Origin: Micropterus salmoides
Lineage: Eukaryota > Chordata > Actinopteri > Centrarchiformes > Centrarchidae
DNA: 64,000 bases
Assembly (NCBI RefSeq): GCF_014851395.1
Contig: NW_024044459.1
Coordinates: 23,512,418-23,576,417, forward strand
Direction of reading: 5' to 3'
This document shows positions 22,490 to 34,000 of this stretch, in pieces. Under the pieces are notes generated by a model. The model was not told the DNA's origin and did no database searches. It saw only the letters and a list, made by a program, of their open reading frames with translations. Position 1 is the first letter of the stretch. Each line of letters starts with the position of its first letter. A program made the translations under genes and the position numbers.

Positions 22490-23344
22490 ACTCATGAAGA
22501 GTGAATTAATCGGAGTAAATTATAAATAACAGTGGATATTATTTCTTTCTTCGTGTAGAGCTTGATTTGCATTTCTTAGTGTGGTTAAATATTAACTTAC
22601 ACTCTAAATGTTCAGACTTACTGCTGACTGTGTAGCTAACCTTGTAGTATAAGATAGACAGTTAATTCACACAATGCCTCAAGAGGGAGGCTGCTTGTAG
22701 TCCTGCTAGGGGATGTGGCTGACCAGCTTGAAAACAGGAAGTTTCAACTGTTACATCCAGTGCTTGAATTGAAAAAGTAGTTACCAGTACTCCCCATTCG
22801 CATGTTGGCATGTGTATTGGTTGGTACACACAAGGAGGAGGCTGGCTTGAAGCTTGAAGGAGAACATTAACACAGTGGCATCCTTAACGCTACACTGCAG
22901 AGGCATAACCTGAAGGAGTAACTAGTATAAATTAATGTGTTAGTATAACGTTATACCATTACATAAAAAGTATACTGATAATATATGCAATAATGCATTA
23001 CTGTGATAATGCATTTTGACCAGTGGCCATGTTGCCCCGACCATTATCTTTAGCACCCCTAATGGCAGTGACCAGACCACAGAATTGGCTACAACCAACT
23101 AAATAAATAAATAAATATATAATAAATAAATGTATAAATGAATAAATAAATATATATAAAGGTAGAAATACAGAAATAAATGCATGTAGAAATGCATAAA
23201 TAAATACAGAAATAAATAAATACAGAAATAGCCTTTTTTTATTACAAAATATATTTAATTTTCATTTATTTCTGCATTTAATTATGTATTTCTGCATTTA
23301 TTTATTCATTTATAGATATGTCATTTTTGGTCCCTCATAATATA

Positions 23345-23491
23345 TTATAACCTAACTAAGTATCTTAGATGTAACTAAGCTACTTTTGCCACGTTGCTGT
23401 AGCCTAGCTTGCTACATTTCACTGGGGGGGTAGCTTTTGTGTAGCTAGTAGCTTAGCTCACTACATTTTCCAAGCAGCTTGCCCAACACTG
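23345..23491. mobile_element. Terminal fragment of a CAGTGTTGGG-type hAT-like element
   Basis: Ends CTTGCCCAACACTG at 23478-23491, the reverse of the CAGTGTTGGGCAAG terminus also seen at 58689. Upstream repeats of GTAGCTTAGCT and GCTACTTTTG are typical of its subterminal region. The opposite end is missing. Confidence 0.55.
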
Positions 23492-23772
23492 TCTATAGAA
23501 GCTTTGAATACTAAAATCATCATTAGCTGCAGCCCTACTGATTACAGTACAAAAAAACACAACTTTGTAAATGTAGTCTCTGACTTTGAAGTTATATCAT
23601 ATTTTATGGAGAAAAAAAATGTTTTTCTCTCTTATGCACTGCCTCAACTTTTGTTGATTTATAGAGTTTACTGAAGGACAGATAGCGTAAGTTGTTGTTA
23701 GCAGTTACTTTAACTGCTAACTTGTGCCTCTAGCTAGTCAGCTCAGTTAGCCATGCAGCTAGCTGTCCTATA

Positions 23773-24363
23773 AAGGCTCGTCCAGACTACACGTCTTTCA
23801 GCAAAGGCTGATGGCTGTGCCGTTCACACTACACAACTTGTCCTAACGGGAGTCTTGAAGTTGGCGTTGACTCTACGTGACTGATCTGTGACAGGGGGTC
23901 ACACACTACACAAGCTGACCAGGACTCTGTCACCCTATGCTTGGTCTTTTGTCAAGAAAACACACCTGAAATGTGAAACGGGAAATGACCCAAACCTACA
24001 GACAAAACAGCTGTTGTTTGTTATTATAAGGATACCAATTATAAAGACAAAGAATATTGGTGAAAGAATGGATTAGCACACACAGGTAGCAGAGCTGAGA
24101 AAGAGAGAGCTGGAAGTGAGAAAAAATAGTTTAATGGTGAAAAAGTAGCTGCTTGCTCCGCCAGCTGCCTGCTCTCATTGGCTGGATATGGATGTCAAGT
24201 CGGCCGACTCTTCCAGATATTTGGCATGCTAGATATCTGGCAGATGTCGGCGATGTGTCAGAAATGTGTCGGGAGCTGTTTTGATGCATCGTTGAGTAGT
24301 TCACACATAACGACTGGTTTAGCGGCAAATTAGACTTAAAGCCCTGTAGTGTGAACTAGGCTT
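23773..24363 (+). mobile_element. Inverted-repeat element, family A copy 2
   Basis: The left end AAGGCTCGTCCAGACTACA pairs with the right end, which on the other strand reads AAGCCTAGTTCACACTACA. It is homologous in reverse orientation to 17440-17800. About 590 bp, no coding capacity, and target duplication not clear. It lies 235 bases outside the large hAT frame. Confidence 0.72.
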
Positions 24364-26011
24364 GACTCTACCCGGACTGGATGCCTGATGCTTCAGGGGT
24401 GTGTTGGTGTTAACACCTCTAAAGTCAGCAGGACACATATTTATGTTGAAAAGACATGAAAAAGTGCACTGGGACTTTTAAAGTCATAATAAGAGCGAGC
24501 ACTACCAGATTAACAGAGCTAGATTATTCATCAACCTTTCAAATTATTTAGGGTTTCTTTACAGGATAGCTGTAACATTATTCAGGGTTATTCCAGGTTC
24601 AAGCCCTGAACTGTTTTGAGTGTAGTCCCAAATGCATTTAGACTGTCCATGCTATAAGTTGACTAAATCTGTAAATATATCTGTCTCTCTTAGTTTTGGC
24701 CTTCTATCTGTACGAAGCCAGCATTTCCCATACTCCAAAAATTAGCTTTTTGGAAATTATGAAATAAGACAGAGTCAGGGGCTGGGTAGCAGTAAAGTTA
24801 AAAAGTCTGCTTGTTTTGCCTCAAACCCTCTCTGTGAGCACACCTTTTGCATATGCATATTATGCCCATTGCCACAGCACAGATGTTTCAACTGTGTTTA
24901 AGGCTATATTTTCAGACCAATCAGTGATCATAAAATCATGATTTCATTGATGCGTTTGTGCAAAATGCTTGTTCAGTTGTCCGACAACAGAAACAAAACT
25001 GTACCTGTACCTATCAGATCAACTGAAAGTTCATGGAAAGCAGGAGAGGACAGAACCAAGGTTTAATCAGCTGAGACTCAGCAGACTAACCTGAGTGTCA
25101 GTCCCACTCCTTAACATATGGAAATATGTAGAGAATCGAGGGGTAGAAAAAGTGTCAGTTTCAAAGTGTTCCAAGTCTTTGAACCCTTTGGGGCTTGCTG
25201 TTTCATATTATTTCTTGTGGTTAATTAGTATTAGGTGGCTTGTGAGCAAAGAGACTTAATTTGTGAAGGAGCTGTTGAAATGGTGGGCAATGCTGGGTGA
25301 GATGGAAACACAAACACTATCAAGACATTTCTCCATTTTCTGATTCTGTCACATTTCTCTGTCTCCATCATTTGCTGCATTATTTCTTCTTTCGCCTCAA
25401 CTCACCACTCTTCTCCCTCCATCCGTCTGAATCTCGCTGCATCACTGTTCTTTCTTCCCATTCCACCTCTTTGTTTCTACCTTCATCTCTTTCTCTCTGT
25501 CTCTAACCACAGCATATCTGATACTGTGTGACAGAAGCCACTTTAAAGAATTCTGTTGCTCCAGTTTTTTGTACACACACACAGACAAAGACACTTAAAC
25601 TAATGAATGTGTACAATTCTCCCTAACACAGGCGTGCGTACACACACACACACACACACTTGTGTATTTGTAATTTTTTGTCTTTTGTTTTGACTCTTTC
25701 AGTTTATCCTTTGCTCAATCTCTACTGCTTCTGCACACATGAAGGAAAACACAAAAATACACGCACACACACACACACACTTGCTCCCTGCTCCAGAGGC
25801 CCCAGAGCAAACGCTGTTATCAGCACTCCACAGGAACAGACCAGTGACTCAGTCTGTCTGGCAGTGAATGTGTGTGCGCACATGCACAACGTCTCAACAG
25901 CCTAAAGACTCACAGTTTCAGTCAGATGTCCCCAGCTCTCTCTGCTCACACACCTGGTCTACATTTAGCTAGCTATTTCTCACTTTTCTACCAATGCACT
26001 GAAATTACTGC
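24364..26011. other. Unassigned noncoding DNA with CT- and CA-rich patches
   Basis: A CT-rich block lies at about 25340-25510, and short (CA)n runs lie near 25640-25660 and 25764-25780. No coding or transposon signal was recognised. Confidence 0.55.
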
Positions 26012-26075
26012 ACACACATAATAATAGCAATTATAATAATAAATTGTGTTTGTATAGCACCTTTCATCTATAAAA
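26012..26075 (-). repeat. LINE 3'-tail fragment (minus strand)
   Basis: Read on the minus strand it ends GTGCTATACAAACACAATTT followed by ATTATT, very like the tail of the LINE at 21694-22431. It may belong to the minus-strand LINE fragment at 26760-27305, with the middle lost or replaced. Confidence 0.5.
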
Positions 26076-26218
26076 GTGACTGAGAGCCACGGCAAAAATC
26101 TAAGACAATAAAAGGATAAAACCAATGAATCAAGATCAAGTCTGAATCAAATAGAACAGAAGGCCATCTTGTCACTGTGTGTGCTGCAGCTCAGTGTGTT
26201 TCCCCACTGCTGTTTTTT

Positions 26219-26420
26219 AAGGGCGTGCCACACTAGACGAGCACTTTGACGCGTGTTACATAGTGATGCAGATAGGTTACGGAAGTAAAGCCAGGAGCTA
26301 TTTTCAGGCAGTTCAGGAGCAGTTGGTTGGTTTCAGGCAGTGAGAGCCATGTGCAATTGGTGTGTGAGTGCTTGTGAATGATTGAGTATGGTATTGAAAG
26401 TCCATGGAGAGACTTCATTG
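26219..26420. mobile_element. Internal fragment of a fish MITE (tentative)
   Basis: The words GGGCGTGCCACACTAG and GTGTTACATAGTGATGC, then TTACGGAAGTAAAGCC, match my memory of the middle of the TTAA element whose start may lie at 16688. No termini are visible. Confidence 0.3.
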
Positions 26421-26759
26421 AAAGAGAACAATTATTAATAAGTCTTTGGCGATTAGCTCCCATTGTGACGTCACCTTACTTCACGGCAGTAGTGAAGTTG
26501 TGCATGGCATAGGATACCCCCCACCCGATGAAGTCTAGTATAGAATGGGGTGGAGGAAAGTTGCGATGATTCACACTGAAATGACAGCTGACAGCAGCAG
26601 AGAGGAGAACCGATTTAGTTTGACAGCGATGATATGATTGGCTGACAGAGATCGTAGTGAAATCTGTTTGGATTACTATTTGGATTGGATAAAAAGCAGG
26701 AGAAGAGGGAGAGGGAGAGAGAAATGCCAATGGGTGAGTAGCATAGTCTTCCTGAAACT

Positions 26760-27305
26760 TAGGCTAAGCTTGCAAGGCATGTTGGTCTGAAATTTCTTAA
26801 ATCAGTGGGGTCAAGGATATGTTTCTTTAGTTGAAACAATTGCTGTTTTAAGAGGGTCGAGAAAGGTGCCTGTTCACAGTGATAGGTTCAGTGTTTCCAG
26901 CATGCTGGTGGAGAGGCAATCTATGACTCCCTTGAAGAAGGCAGTACGGATAGAATCTAAAGGGCATGTGGCTGTTTTCAGCTGAGTAACAGTTTTCTCC
27001 AGTTCTGCATCATTCGACGTATTGAAATTTCTCATATAGCCCTTTGGCAGCATGCATTATGTGCACTTTTTGACATTTCAGCGTGTTATAGCAGCTCTGA
27101 TTTTTCAGCTTTTTTGATCAAAGAACTGGGCACTCACACTTAGAAGGGAAAAATCTGGTGGGGCTGGGGGATTAAGCAGTCTGTTAACAACAGTGAAGAG
27201 TATCCTGGGATTGTTTCCATTGTCATTGATTCTTTTTGAGAAGTAGGATTGTCTGGCTTCCCAAATGCCGTTATTGTAGGAAAAAATGCAGTCCTTCACA
27301 ATATC
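26760..27305 (-). pseudogene. L2-like LINE reverse-transcriptase fragment
   Basis: On the minus strand, reading from about 27300 down, the order of motifs is ARQSYFSKRINDN, NNPRILFTVVNRLLNPP, QLEKTVTQLKTATCPLDSIR, AFFKGVIDCLS, LETLNLSL, then in another frame LDPTDLRNFRP. This is the known order upstream of the RT core in L2/Nimb-type LINEs. Frameshifts and a stop after LNLSL show decay. The finger and palm motifs with the catalytic FADD are absent. Confidence 0.83.
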
Positions 27306-28534
27306 AAAATTAATAACTACTGGTTCTCTGCCACTTCACTTCAGCTTTTCCACACACGAGAAGAATGTGTTAGTCTTTCCAGGGTGTCACTTTAGTTAGG
27401 ACAAAGTGGCATCTGACGCAATTAAGAATTTTGCTTTGGTATTTGTCAAAAAAATATCTCATTGACCCGAAGGTGCGTTCAGTCTGAATGTGAATCCAAT
27501 TGCATGCTATATTTACGCATATTGAACCAAGACAGTGTTTTTAAGGTTGTGTTTCATGGTCCAACAGTACCAACGTCTGATGGCTTGCGCTGAAACATTG
27601 TTGCATGAGTTAGCACCATTTAGAATGAACCAGCATGAACTTATGTCGTAGCATTGATTTTGAAAGGAAAGTCAAAATCCTGATTCCCCTTTGAGGCACG
27701 GGGGACAAGGCTGCCTGTGCACATGGTGAAGGTCAGGAACTAGCCAATATTACCCACAAACACAAACCATGTACTGAGAGAGGATTTAAACAAGTAAGCC
27801 AACCCTTCTCAAAAGTCATTTTTTCCTCAGCCATTCCTATCATATTGTTTTTATATTGTAACCAACCAGCCACTGAACTGAGAATGGCCGCATAATAATC
27901 ACCCTGCGGTGCCAAGTAATGTTTTTGGGAGGCACACCAGAATGGGTGCATGTGTCAGCACACCACGGGTTGCCAGAACAAAGTGAAAAAAACAAACAAA
28001 CAAACCAACAAACAAGGATGAGTCAAGTGTGGGAGGATGAAAAACACAAGAGCAAAAGCCACAATTTAGTGGAATACAGAAAATACCAGTTCTCTGAAGT
28101 GGACCCCACTGTCATTCCACACTTCTAATAAAGCATGGTTAAATGTACTGTATTTGTCTGCTAAAAATATATTTAAGGCTGTCTTGCTTTTGGATTTGTC
28201 TGGGTGCTTGTTGTGCATGGCATGACTGTTTGACTTCGCTACCCCAAAATTAAGTATATGTTACGTTCTATCAGGCTGCCTTGTAAAAAAAAAAAAGTAG
28301 TTCAAAGATAACAATTTAATTAAGCACTTAAATCATCTCACAACCATTAAAAACATCTCAAGACACTGTGTGATTGACAACCATGAATTCTTGCATAAAT
28401 CCCATGTTAAAGGTCAGAGGTTAATGGACCACCTGCAGATAAGATGACTAAACACCTGAACCCAATAGTGGTTAGCGGGGAACAAAAGCAGGTCTGTTGC
28501 TGCTTAGAAGACCAATTTCTCATTGACACATTCC
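27306..28534. other. Unassigned noncoding DNA
   Basis: A possible terminal motif of a short element, GGTGCGTTCAGTCTGAATGT, lies near 27472, without a partner. An (ACAAA)n-like run lies at 27988-28015 and a poly-A at about 28287. Nothing else was recognised. Confidence 0.5.
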
Positions 28535-28720
28535 ACACACACACACACACAAACATGTTTGTCTTACTATCTCTGTGTGGTGTGGACATGTCATTGACAT
28601 AATTCATTCCCTAGCCCCTTATCCTAACCTTAACCTAATACTAACCTGAACCCTAAAACCAAGTACTAACCCTCAAACAGTCCAGCATTTTAGTCCCCAC
28701 AAGTATAATAACTTCTGGAT
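28535..28720. repeat. CCTAAC-rich dispersed repeat fragment
   Basis: A short (CA)n at 28538-28552 is followed by degenerate CTAACC and CTTAACC words (about 28612-28670) and TAGTCCCCACAAGTATA. I recall this combination from a dispersed fish element. It is telomere-like in wording but too irregular for a true interstitial telomere. Confidence 0.55.
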
Positions 28721-31495
28721 TTTGAACACACATGAAGCCATGTTAGAAGTTTTAAGAAGCTAGCAACACATTAATATACCAAAACTTTAACTTTATATTT
28801 CTGTCTGTCAATACAATCAAATGTCAATTGGTAATCTGACAAACTAAGCCTTTTCACACCAAAATCTTGACCATGTAGAGACACACACAAACACAAACAC
28901 ACACCTAAAGAACAGTTGAAGAGAACCACTCAGTGTAAGAGCTGACACTGGCAAACATCACACACATTTCTGTGTTACTTTCCAGAAGTTGAACAAATCA
29001 TTTGTCTCAAGTCTCACAAGAAAGTTATTCTTTACGTCACATGTGTTGTTGGAGTTTGGACCTCTTTCTCTTGGTTTCTCATGGACAGTGGAAGTATGTG
29101 ACATTGTGCCAGAAATCCCTACTACAAGTCCTGGCATTTTCCAAAGCCCAAGTCAAGAGTGAAGTCTAGCCTAAACTGAGTAGTTTTCACAACCATACAC
29201 ATTTGTTTTTTGTATATGGTTTGCTTTATAAAACTCACAGAAATGTGGCCATCCTACAATAATTTGCAAATAAAAGATGATGATCCTGCCACTCCAATGC
29301 CTGGACTTGACAACAGTATAGATTACACCATCGCATTCCATTAGATATGGTCCATCCCTATCCACGTATATTTAGTATAGAATACTAAATTAATGTGATA
29401 TTTGCAAAGTGTGGTACAGTAACTGTAAAGTTGTTAAAAATATTGTATTTTTCTCTCTCTCTGTATATTATGGCCCACAACTGTACTGTCAGTTAACCAT
29501 AGCTATAATAATCTATGATAAGAAGTAAGTAAGTAACAAACAATATATTGTGGATCAGAGTGCTGAAGGACTTACTCTGCTTTTGAGTGTGTACCTCGTA
29601 TAACAACCCATTACTTTTTATTACTCTGTTTTGTCCATGGTAATTTGATTTGGGAGGCTGAATGGGTGATACAGTCGGGTCTGTTCTGGTGTGTGTTAGC
29701 CTAGGGGGACTGAACGGAGAACATGTCAGCGGGAGAGGAGCGACAAGAGATGGGGGGGGACAAATGCAGAGAATCAGATAGACGACTCGAAAAATAAAGG
29801 AAAGAATGCAGCAGAAAGAGACTGCAACGTAAATGCAGAGAAAGAGACAAAGCTGATGGGTGATGCGAAACAGACTGCTGACCTCCCTCCATGACTTCTG
29901 ACCTCCTCTGCCACTCTGACAGGAAGTGTGCCCCTCCCCTGACAGGATATAGACTTATAACCTCCAGATTTATGGGAGTCAGTAGTATCTTTGTCTAATT
30001 ACAATGTCTGGATTTATAGGAGTCGGTGTTAATTTCCCTAGAGAGAGAAAAAACCCTCAGGATACCGTTGACATTTTAGTTGTGATTGGTATATTGAAAG
30101 ACTTTGTTGTAATTGTGACAGTTATTTGCCATTACAGTTAAATATAGATGCCATTCATTTATCATACATTAAAAACAGCTCATGATATAATAAACATTTT
30201 AAAGACATGATGTTTTAAGAAAAATGTGTATAAACCCCAATTATGTGTTACTGAACAGCAGGCTGTTGCTAATTTATGGAAAACTGGGCATGTGGTGTTT
30301 GTTTGCTAGGAGCTCGGCCTTCTACTGAAAAGCCACAACTTTCCTTTAACTGAGTTGGCTAAGAGAGCAGAAAGTGCGATAAAGCAAAGTGATTTTTTAC
30401 AATTTTTTCCCCCTTTGTTTATCTTCCTGAGTAACAACCATCGACTCACTCCACTTTATAATTGCAGCCCAGAAGTTTTCTAGCCGGAACAAGTTAACTT
30501 TTTGTTTCCACTTAACAAATATTTGCCAGGCTTTTTTTTTGTTGTTGTTGATTAGAGTGGTCTGAAAAAGGTTTGGACAGTGTTTACTGGGGACTTTGTA
30601 GTTCTACAAAGAAAACTGTCTGGCAGCAGGGCAAGTCAGAGTCACTGAATAAAGGACGAGAGGGACAGAGAGAAAGGGAGAGATGACACATACGCGCAGT
30701 CAGTCAGCTTGGCAATAAACAGTAAAGTGGACCGTCTCATGGAGACATAACACAAAGCTGTTCAATTAGATTTCAGCAGCATTTGCTTCAGACCCAATAC
30801 AGAGGCGAAGGACGCTTGCTGATTGCAATCAGTCAGAGTGGCAGGCAAATTAGATTACCATTATACATAAAAAACTATCACGTGTTTTCTTCCTTCCCTT
30901 TTCATGTCTTTTTTTCGTTATTGTATCATCCCATTGGCTGTCAAAGAGTAAATACAGGTATATAAAAAATTGCAATCATTTCAATATGATGGTAATGATA
31001 TTTTGTGCCTTTTCTTGACTCCTGTAGAATGGGGAAGTTGTTTAAGAAGATGGGATTTGATTACTGTGGGATAGTGCATATTGTTATTTTGAAGCAGACT
31101 ATATGACTTTGTTATTTCCTGTATACACTCAAACTAAGTTACGGAGTTTGTGTTTTAAAAGGTAAAGATCCCTCAGTCATTAAAAGAGGCCTGTTTTTTT
31201 CCTACTGAACAAATATAAAGCTGTGTAGTAACAACAGAAAACACAAGACATGACAAGACAAGAAGACGTGACATATTCATATGGAGTGGTTTGTCATGGA
31301 AATAGCACTGAATGAGCTCAGGGAAGCATGTGTTGCCTGAGACGAGCCTCTCTTATGATATTATATATTTTTCTTATTGACAAAAAAAAAGGTTCCCATG
31401 AAAAGACCAAAACCAACAATGAACTTATCATTAAGAAGTATGATCTACAACAAAAGGCTGATGTAGCCTATTCATCTGTGTCCTAGACATCTGCT
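28721..31495. other. Unassigned noncoding DNA
   Basis: About 2.8 kb without recognisable genes or transposon ends. The GA-rich minus-strand frame at 29701-29892 is low complexity. The repeat-free stretch at about 30760-30880 could be conserved noncoding sequence, but this cannot be judged from one genome. Confidence 0.5.
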
Positions 31496-31963
31496 ATTCA
31501 TAGTTTTCACGTGACGTCACATTCGTTATTTTCCGCTGCCTGCCAACCAATATGCAAGTCATAGGCTACACTGTTACTTTGAGTTTGTTACTTTTTGCGT
31601 TGCCAAAAATGCTGGATGGTTGTTGTGCTTTTGGATTTACTAATTGAGGAGGAGACAAGCCTGGGCTGTGTTAGGTGAGGGATCCCTTTGAAGGTAAAAG
31701 TAAACATTTCTGCAGTCGAGCAGCGGCAGGGACCTGGCAGTTTTTAATCGGTAGACATGCGGCAGCGGATGCTGTAACATTATATGGATCGGATATGCCC
31801 AACACTTACAGTTTGTGTTCATATCTTTCTTTTTCTTAAGTTGAAAGGTTATCCAAATAAAATTTGACTGCTTTTGCGGGTTCTCTACAGGGGAGTCGCG
31901 GTGTCGGTCTGTTGTTTTGACCTCCAGTTCACCGCGCATGTCACGTAACTGAAAACTATGAAT
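31496..31963 (+). mobile_element. 468-bp inverted-repeat element carrying a THAP remnant
   Basis: The ends are ATTCATAGTTTTCA and TGAAAACTATGAAT, a perfect 14-bp inverted repeat. Just inside, CACGTGACGTCA on the left mirrors GTCACGTAACT on the right. A THAP-type N-terminal exon begins 113 bases from the left end. Possible target duplications of two bases (AT) are within the repeat and not decisive. THAP fingers occur in P, Kolobok and some Harbinger/ISL2EU-related transposases. I infer an internally deleted copy keeping only the 5' part of the transposase gene. Confidence 0.68.
31609..31695 (+). pseudogene. THAP-domain N-terminal exon, inactivated
   Basis: ATG at 31609 opens MLDGCCAFGFTN, then TGA at 31645, then GGDKPGLC and a second stop at 31672. 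THAP fingers start MPxxC-A-x-x-C-x-N. Here the second zinc Cys is Phe (CAFGF rather than CAFGC), so a zinc ligand is lost as well as the frame. GAAGGTAAAAG near 31692 could be the former splice donor. No later exon is present before the right inverted repeat. Confidence 0.65.
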
Positions 31964-31967
31964 TGTC

Positions 31968-33315
31968 CAGTGGCCACATTGTTGCACTGGATGACACGTT
32001 CCTTCATTCACGAACACGGGCACTGTAGCTTATCTTGAGTCGATCCAACTTACACTGTCCTGCAGCCGTGAATTCTAAACTAGAGGACCAAATTTGTGGC
32101 ATAACAGTCTAAAAAATGTGAAATTGTACATTCATTGACCTGTTTTAACATATTATTGGTTTCATCTAGAACAAATACATTCAGAGCTGTGAGTCAGTTA
32201 TTAATAGTGAAGGGAAGTCCAAAAGCATTAGAACACACTAACACACACTAACACATATTTAGTTTTAGTGTTTTCATGATTTTTGTCCAGAATAAACAAA
32301 AAAGAGGTTTAGGTTATGGCTATGGTTAGGTTTTAGGGCTGCCATGCCATGATTTTTTCAAAGCCTGCACAAAGGTGCTCACAGCAAACAAGTCAACTGC
32401 TGTATAGTGTACAATACTGTTTGTGATTTGGATGAACTGAGACTAAGAAAATCCAGACAGCACGAGGAGAGCACATGAAGGAAATTGATCAGGCAAGGCC
32501 AGATGTCTGCTAACGTCTCCGTCTGTACTGCACACCACAGCACCATCGCACTCAGCTGACAGCTAAGCTCTTAATGAATACTACTTTAGAATTTTCTTCT
32601 TTAACTTTGATAGCTATTTAAACTTATAAAGTTATGAAAATGTAACACTTTTCACATAGGAGGTAAACACTTCTTTTTTCATTACCTACTTTGTGGTCAC
32701 AACTTCTCTACCTCCCACTTCTTTAATGAGAGGGTAAACCTTTGTCTCACAATGTGTGTTTAACCTTGAGAAACTCATTTCTCATTTCCACAATCAGTCT
32801 CCCTTCACCACAGAGAGGGGAGCTGTTTGTATGGGCAAATAATGAGTGACTCTTCAGAAGACTCACCTGCACAATTTATGATGTAACTGTCAGCCAGCCT
32901 GTTAGTGGTGATTGACGGCGCACAGTGATAGCGTTGCAACACTGAGCATTTGGGTCAAAGGTGTTTGATAACACGCAGCAGTTTTTTGTGATTGCCATTG
33001 TGGAAAATCTCTACAATGATTGAAAACGTTGGTTTTTGGAGGGTTTTTTGTTTCTTGTTTCCCCTCTACTGGTTCGTCTTCTCAATCTGCATCATCTTCC
33101 TGTGCAAGTTTGCAACATAACACAGATATCACAATGGTATGTGAAGATGATATGTTACATGCATTATTTCTGTGTAATGTGGTTACATGTGAGCTTCAAG
33201 GGCCTCTGAAACAGTGTAAAGGCTTGTTGCATCTTGTAGTTTTCATAGCGTTTTATTTCCTGTGTTCAGGTACATCCAGTCTGATGAGCTGATTGTTGTA
33301 TTAGGGTTTGGCTCT
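31968..33315. other. Unassigned noncoding DNA
   Basis: Short CA-rich (32230-32260) and TTAGG-like (32305-32335) patches. No gene or element ends were recognised. Confidence 0.5.
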
Positions 33316-33905
33316 TGTATTTTCTTTTCATGCCACTTTCTAATTCTACTCCACTACAATTCAGAGGGAAAATGTTAACTTTTTACTCCACTACAATTAT
33401 CGGAAGCTGTAGTTACTAAAAGCTGGGATTTTTTAAAATGTAGTAATATATCAGTCTTTGTTAGTATGATATCTTTGTCAAAGAAATCTGAAAAGTTCTG
33501 TAAATCAATCCAAAAAGAAGTAGCCATCTACAATCACGATGCTTTACAAATAAAGATTTTTGCATTCAAAACATACACAAAATGTTTAAAATACGATGCT
33601 TTGTTACAAATTAAATTACAGAACAAAATAAAGTATTTTGAAGGTTTCACTTTGGGATCTGTGGGCCCTAATCCTAACCTTTCTCACTATTTTCAGAATT
33701 CTTACAACCAAACAATCAATAGGTTAATGGAGAAAACAATTAGCAGATTAATCCATAATGAAAATAATCATTAATTCAAATTAAAAATCTTATACAAAAT
33801 AGTTAAAAATTACTTTCACCTCAACCAACTACAACAGTAAAATGCTGCTTACTAATGCATGAGTGATCTAATGATAGTATTTGGTAATGAACATATAATA
33901 GTATA
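33316..33905. mobile_element. Dispersed fish repeat split by a hAT-end fragment (tentative)
   Basis: The left part (33316-33636, with TACTCCACTACAATT and AATACGATGCTTTGTTA) and the right part (33787-33905, with CAACTACAACAGTAAAATGC) are, from memory, successive pieces of one fish repeat. Between them, 33637-33786 holds AATCAATAGGTTAATGGAG and GAAAATAATCATTAATTC, which resemble a hAT right terminus. The junctions are approximate. Confidence 0.42.
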
Positions 33906-34000
33906 ACACTCACAGGGTTCACCCCTGTGATGAACTGGCGACCAGCCCAGGGCGTACCCCACCTCTTGCCCATTGTCAGCTGGGACTGATGCATAGTGAT
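33906..34000 (+). repeat. Dispersed vertebrate repeat fragment
   Basis: The stretch with CTGTGATGAACTGGCGACC, GGGCGTACCCCACC and CTTGCCCATTGTCAGCTGG is a motif I recall as very common in fish genomes. I do not assign a class. Confidence 0.55.

Larger units (their letters stand above)
18461..23340. mobile_element. 4.9-kb element with long (about 200-bp) terminal inverted repeats
   Basis: The left end TTATGAGGGACCAGAAATGA pairs with the right end, which on the other strand reads TTATGAGGGACCAAAAATGA. The match continues with small gaps for about 200 bases, including AAATATATTTTGTAAT, AAAAAAGGCTATTTCT and TTTATGCATTTCTAC. Much of the repeat is AAATAAA-rich, so its inner limit is soft (about 18665 left, 23100 right). 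Inside are remains of a multi-exon gene that is not a recognised transposase (20699-21333), plus later insertions. I cannot assign a superfamily: no clear target duplication is visible because the left side lies in a microsatellite. Confidence 0.6.
16877..23537. mobile_element. Large hAT frame, 6.66 kb, swollen by nested insertions
   Basis: The left end TAGGGCTGAAACGATT matches the hAT-type right end, read on the other strand as TAGGGCTGCAGCTAATGATG. The 8-bp flanks are CTGATTTC (16869-16876) and CTGATTAC (23538-23545), agreeing at 7 of 8. ATCGATTAAT-type subterminal repeats follow the left end. A BED-type zinc-finger remnant lies just inside the left end, as expected for a hAT transposase gene. 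The middle is filled with other elements, listed separately, and the catalytic part of the transposase is not found. An alternative is two unrelated half-elements whose flanks agree by chance, but the match of the two 8-mers makes this less likely. Confidence 0.7.

Noticed and set aside
28612..28670. Interstitial telomere
   Set aside because: The CTAACC words are irregular and mixed with CTGAACC and CTTAACC, and continue into a known-looking dispersed repeat.
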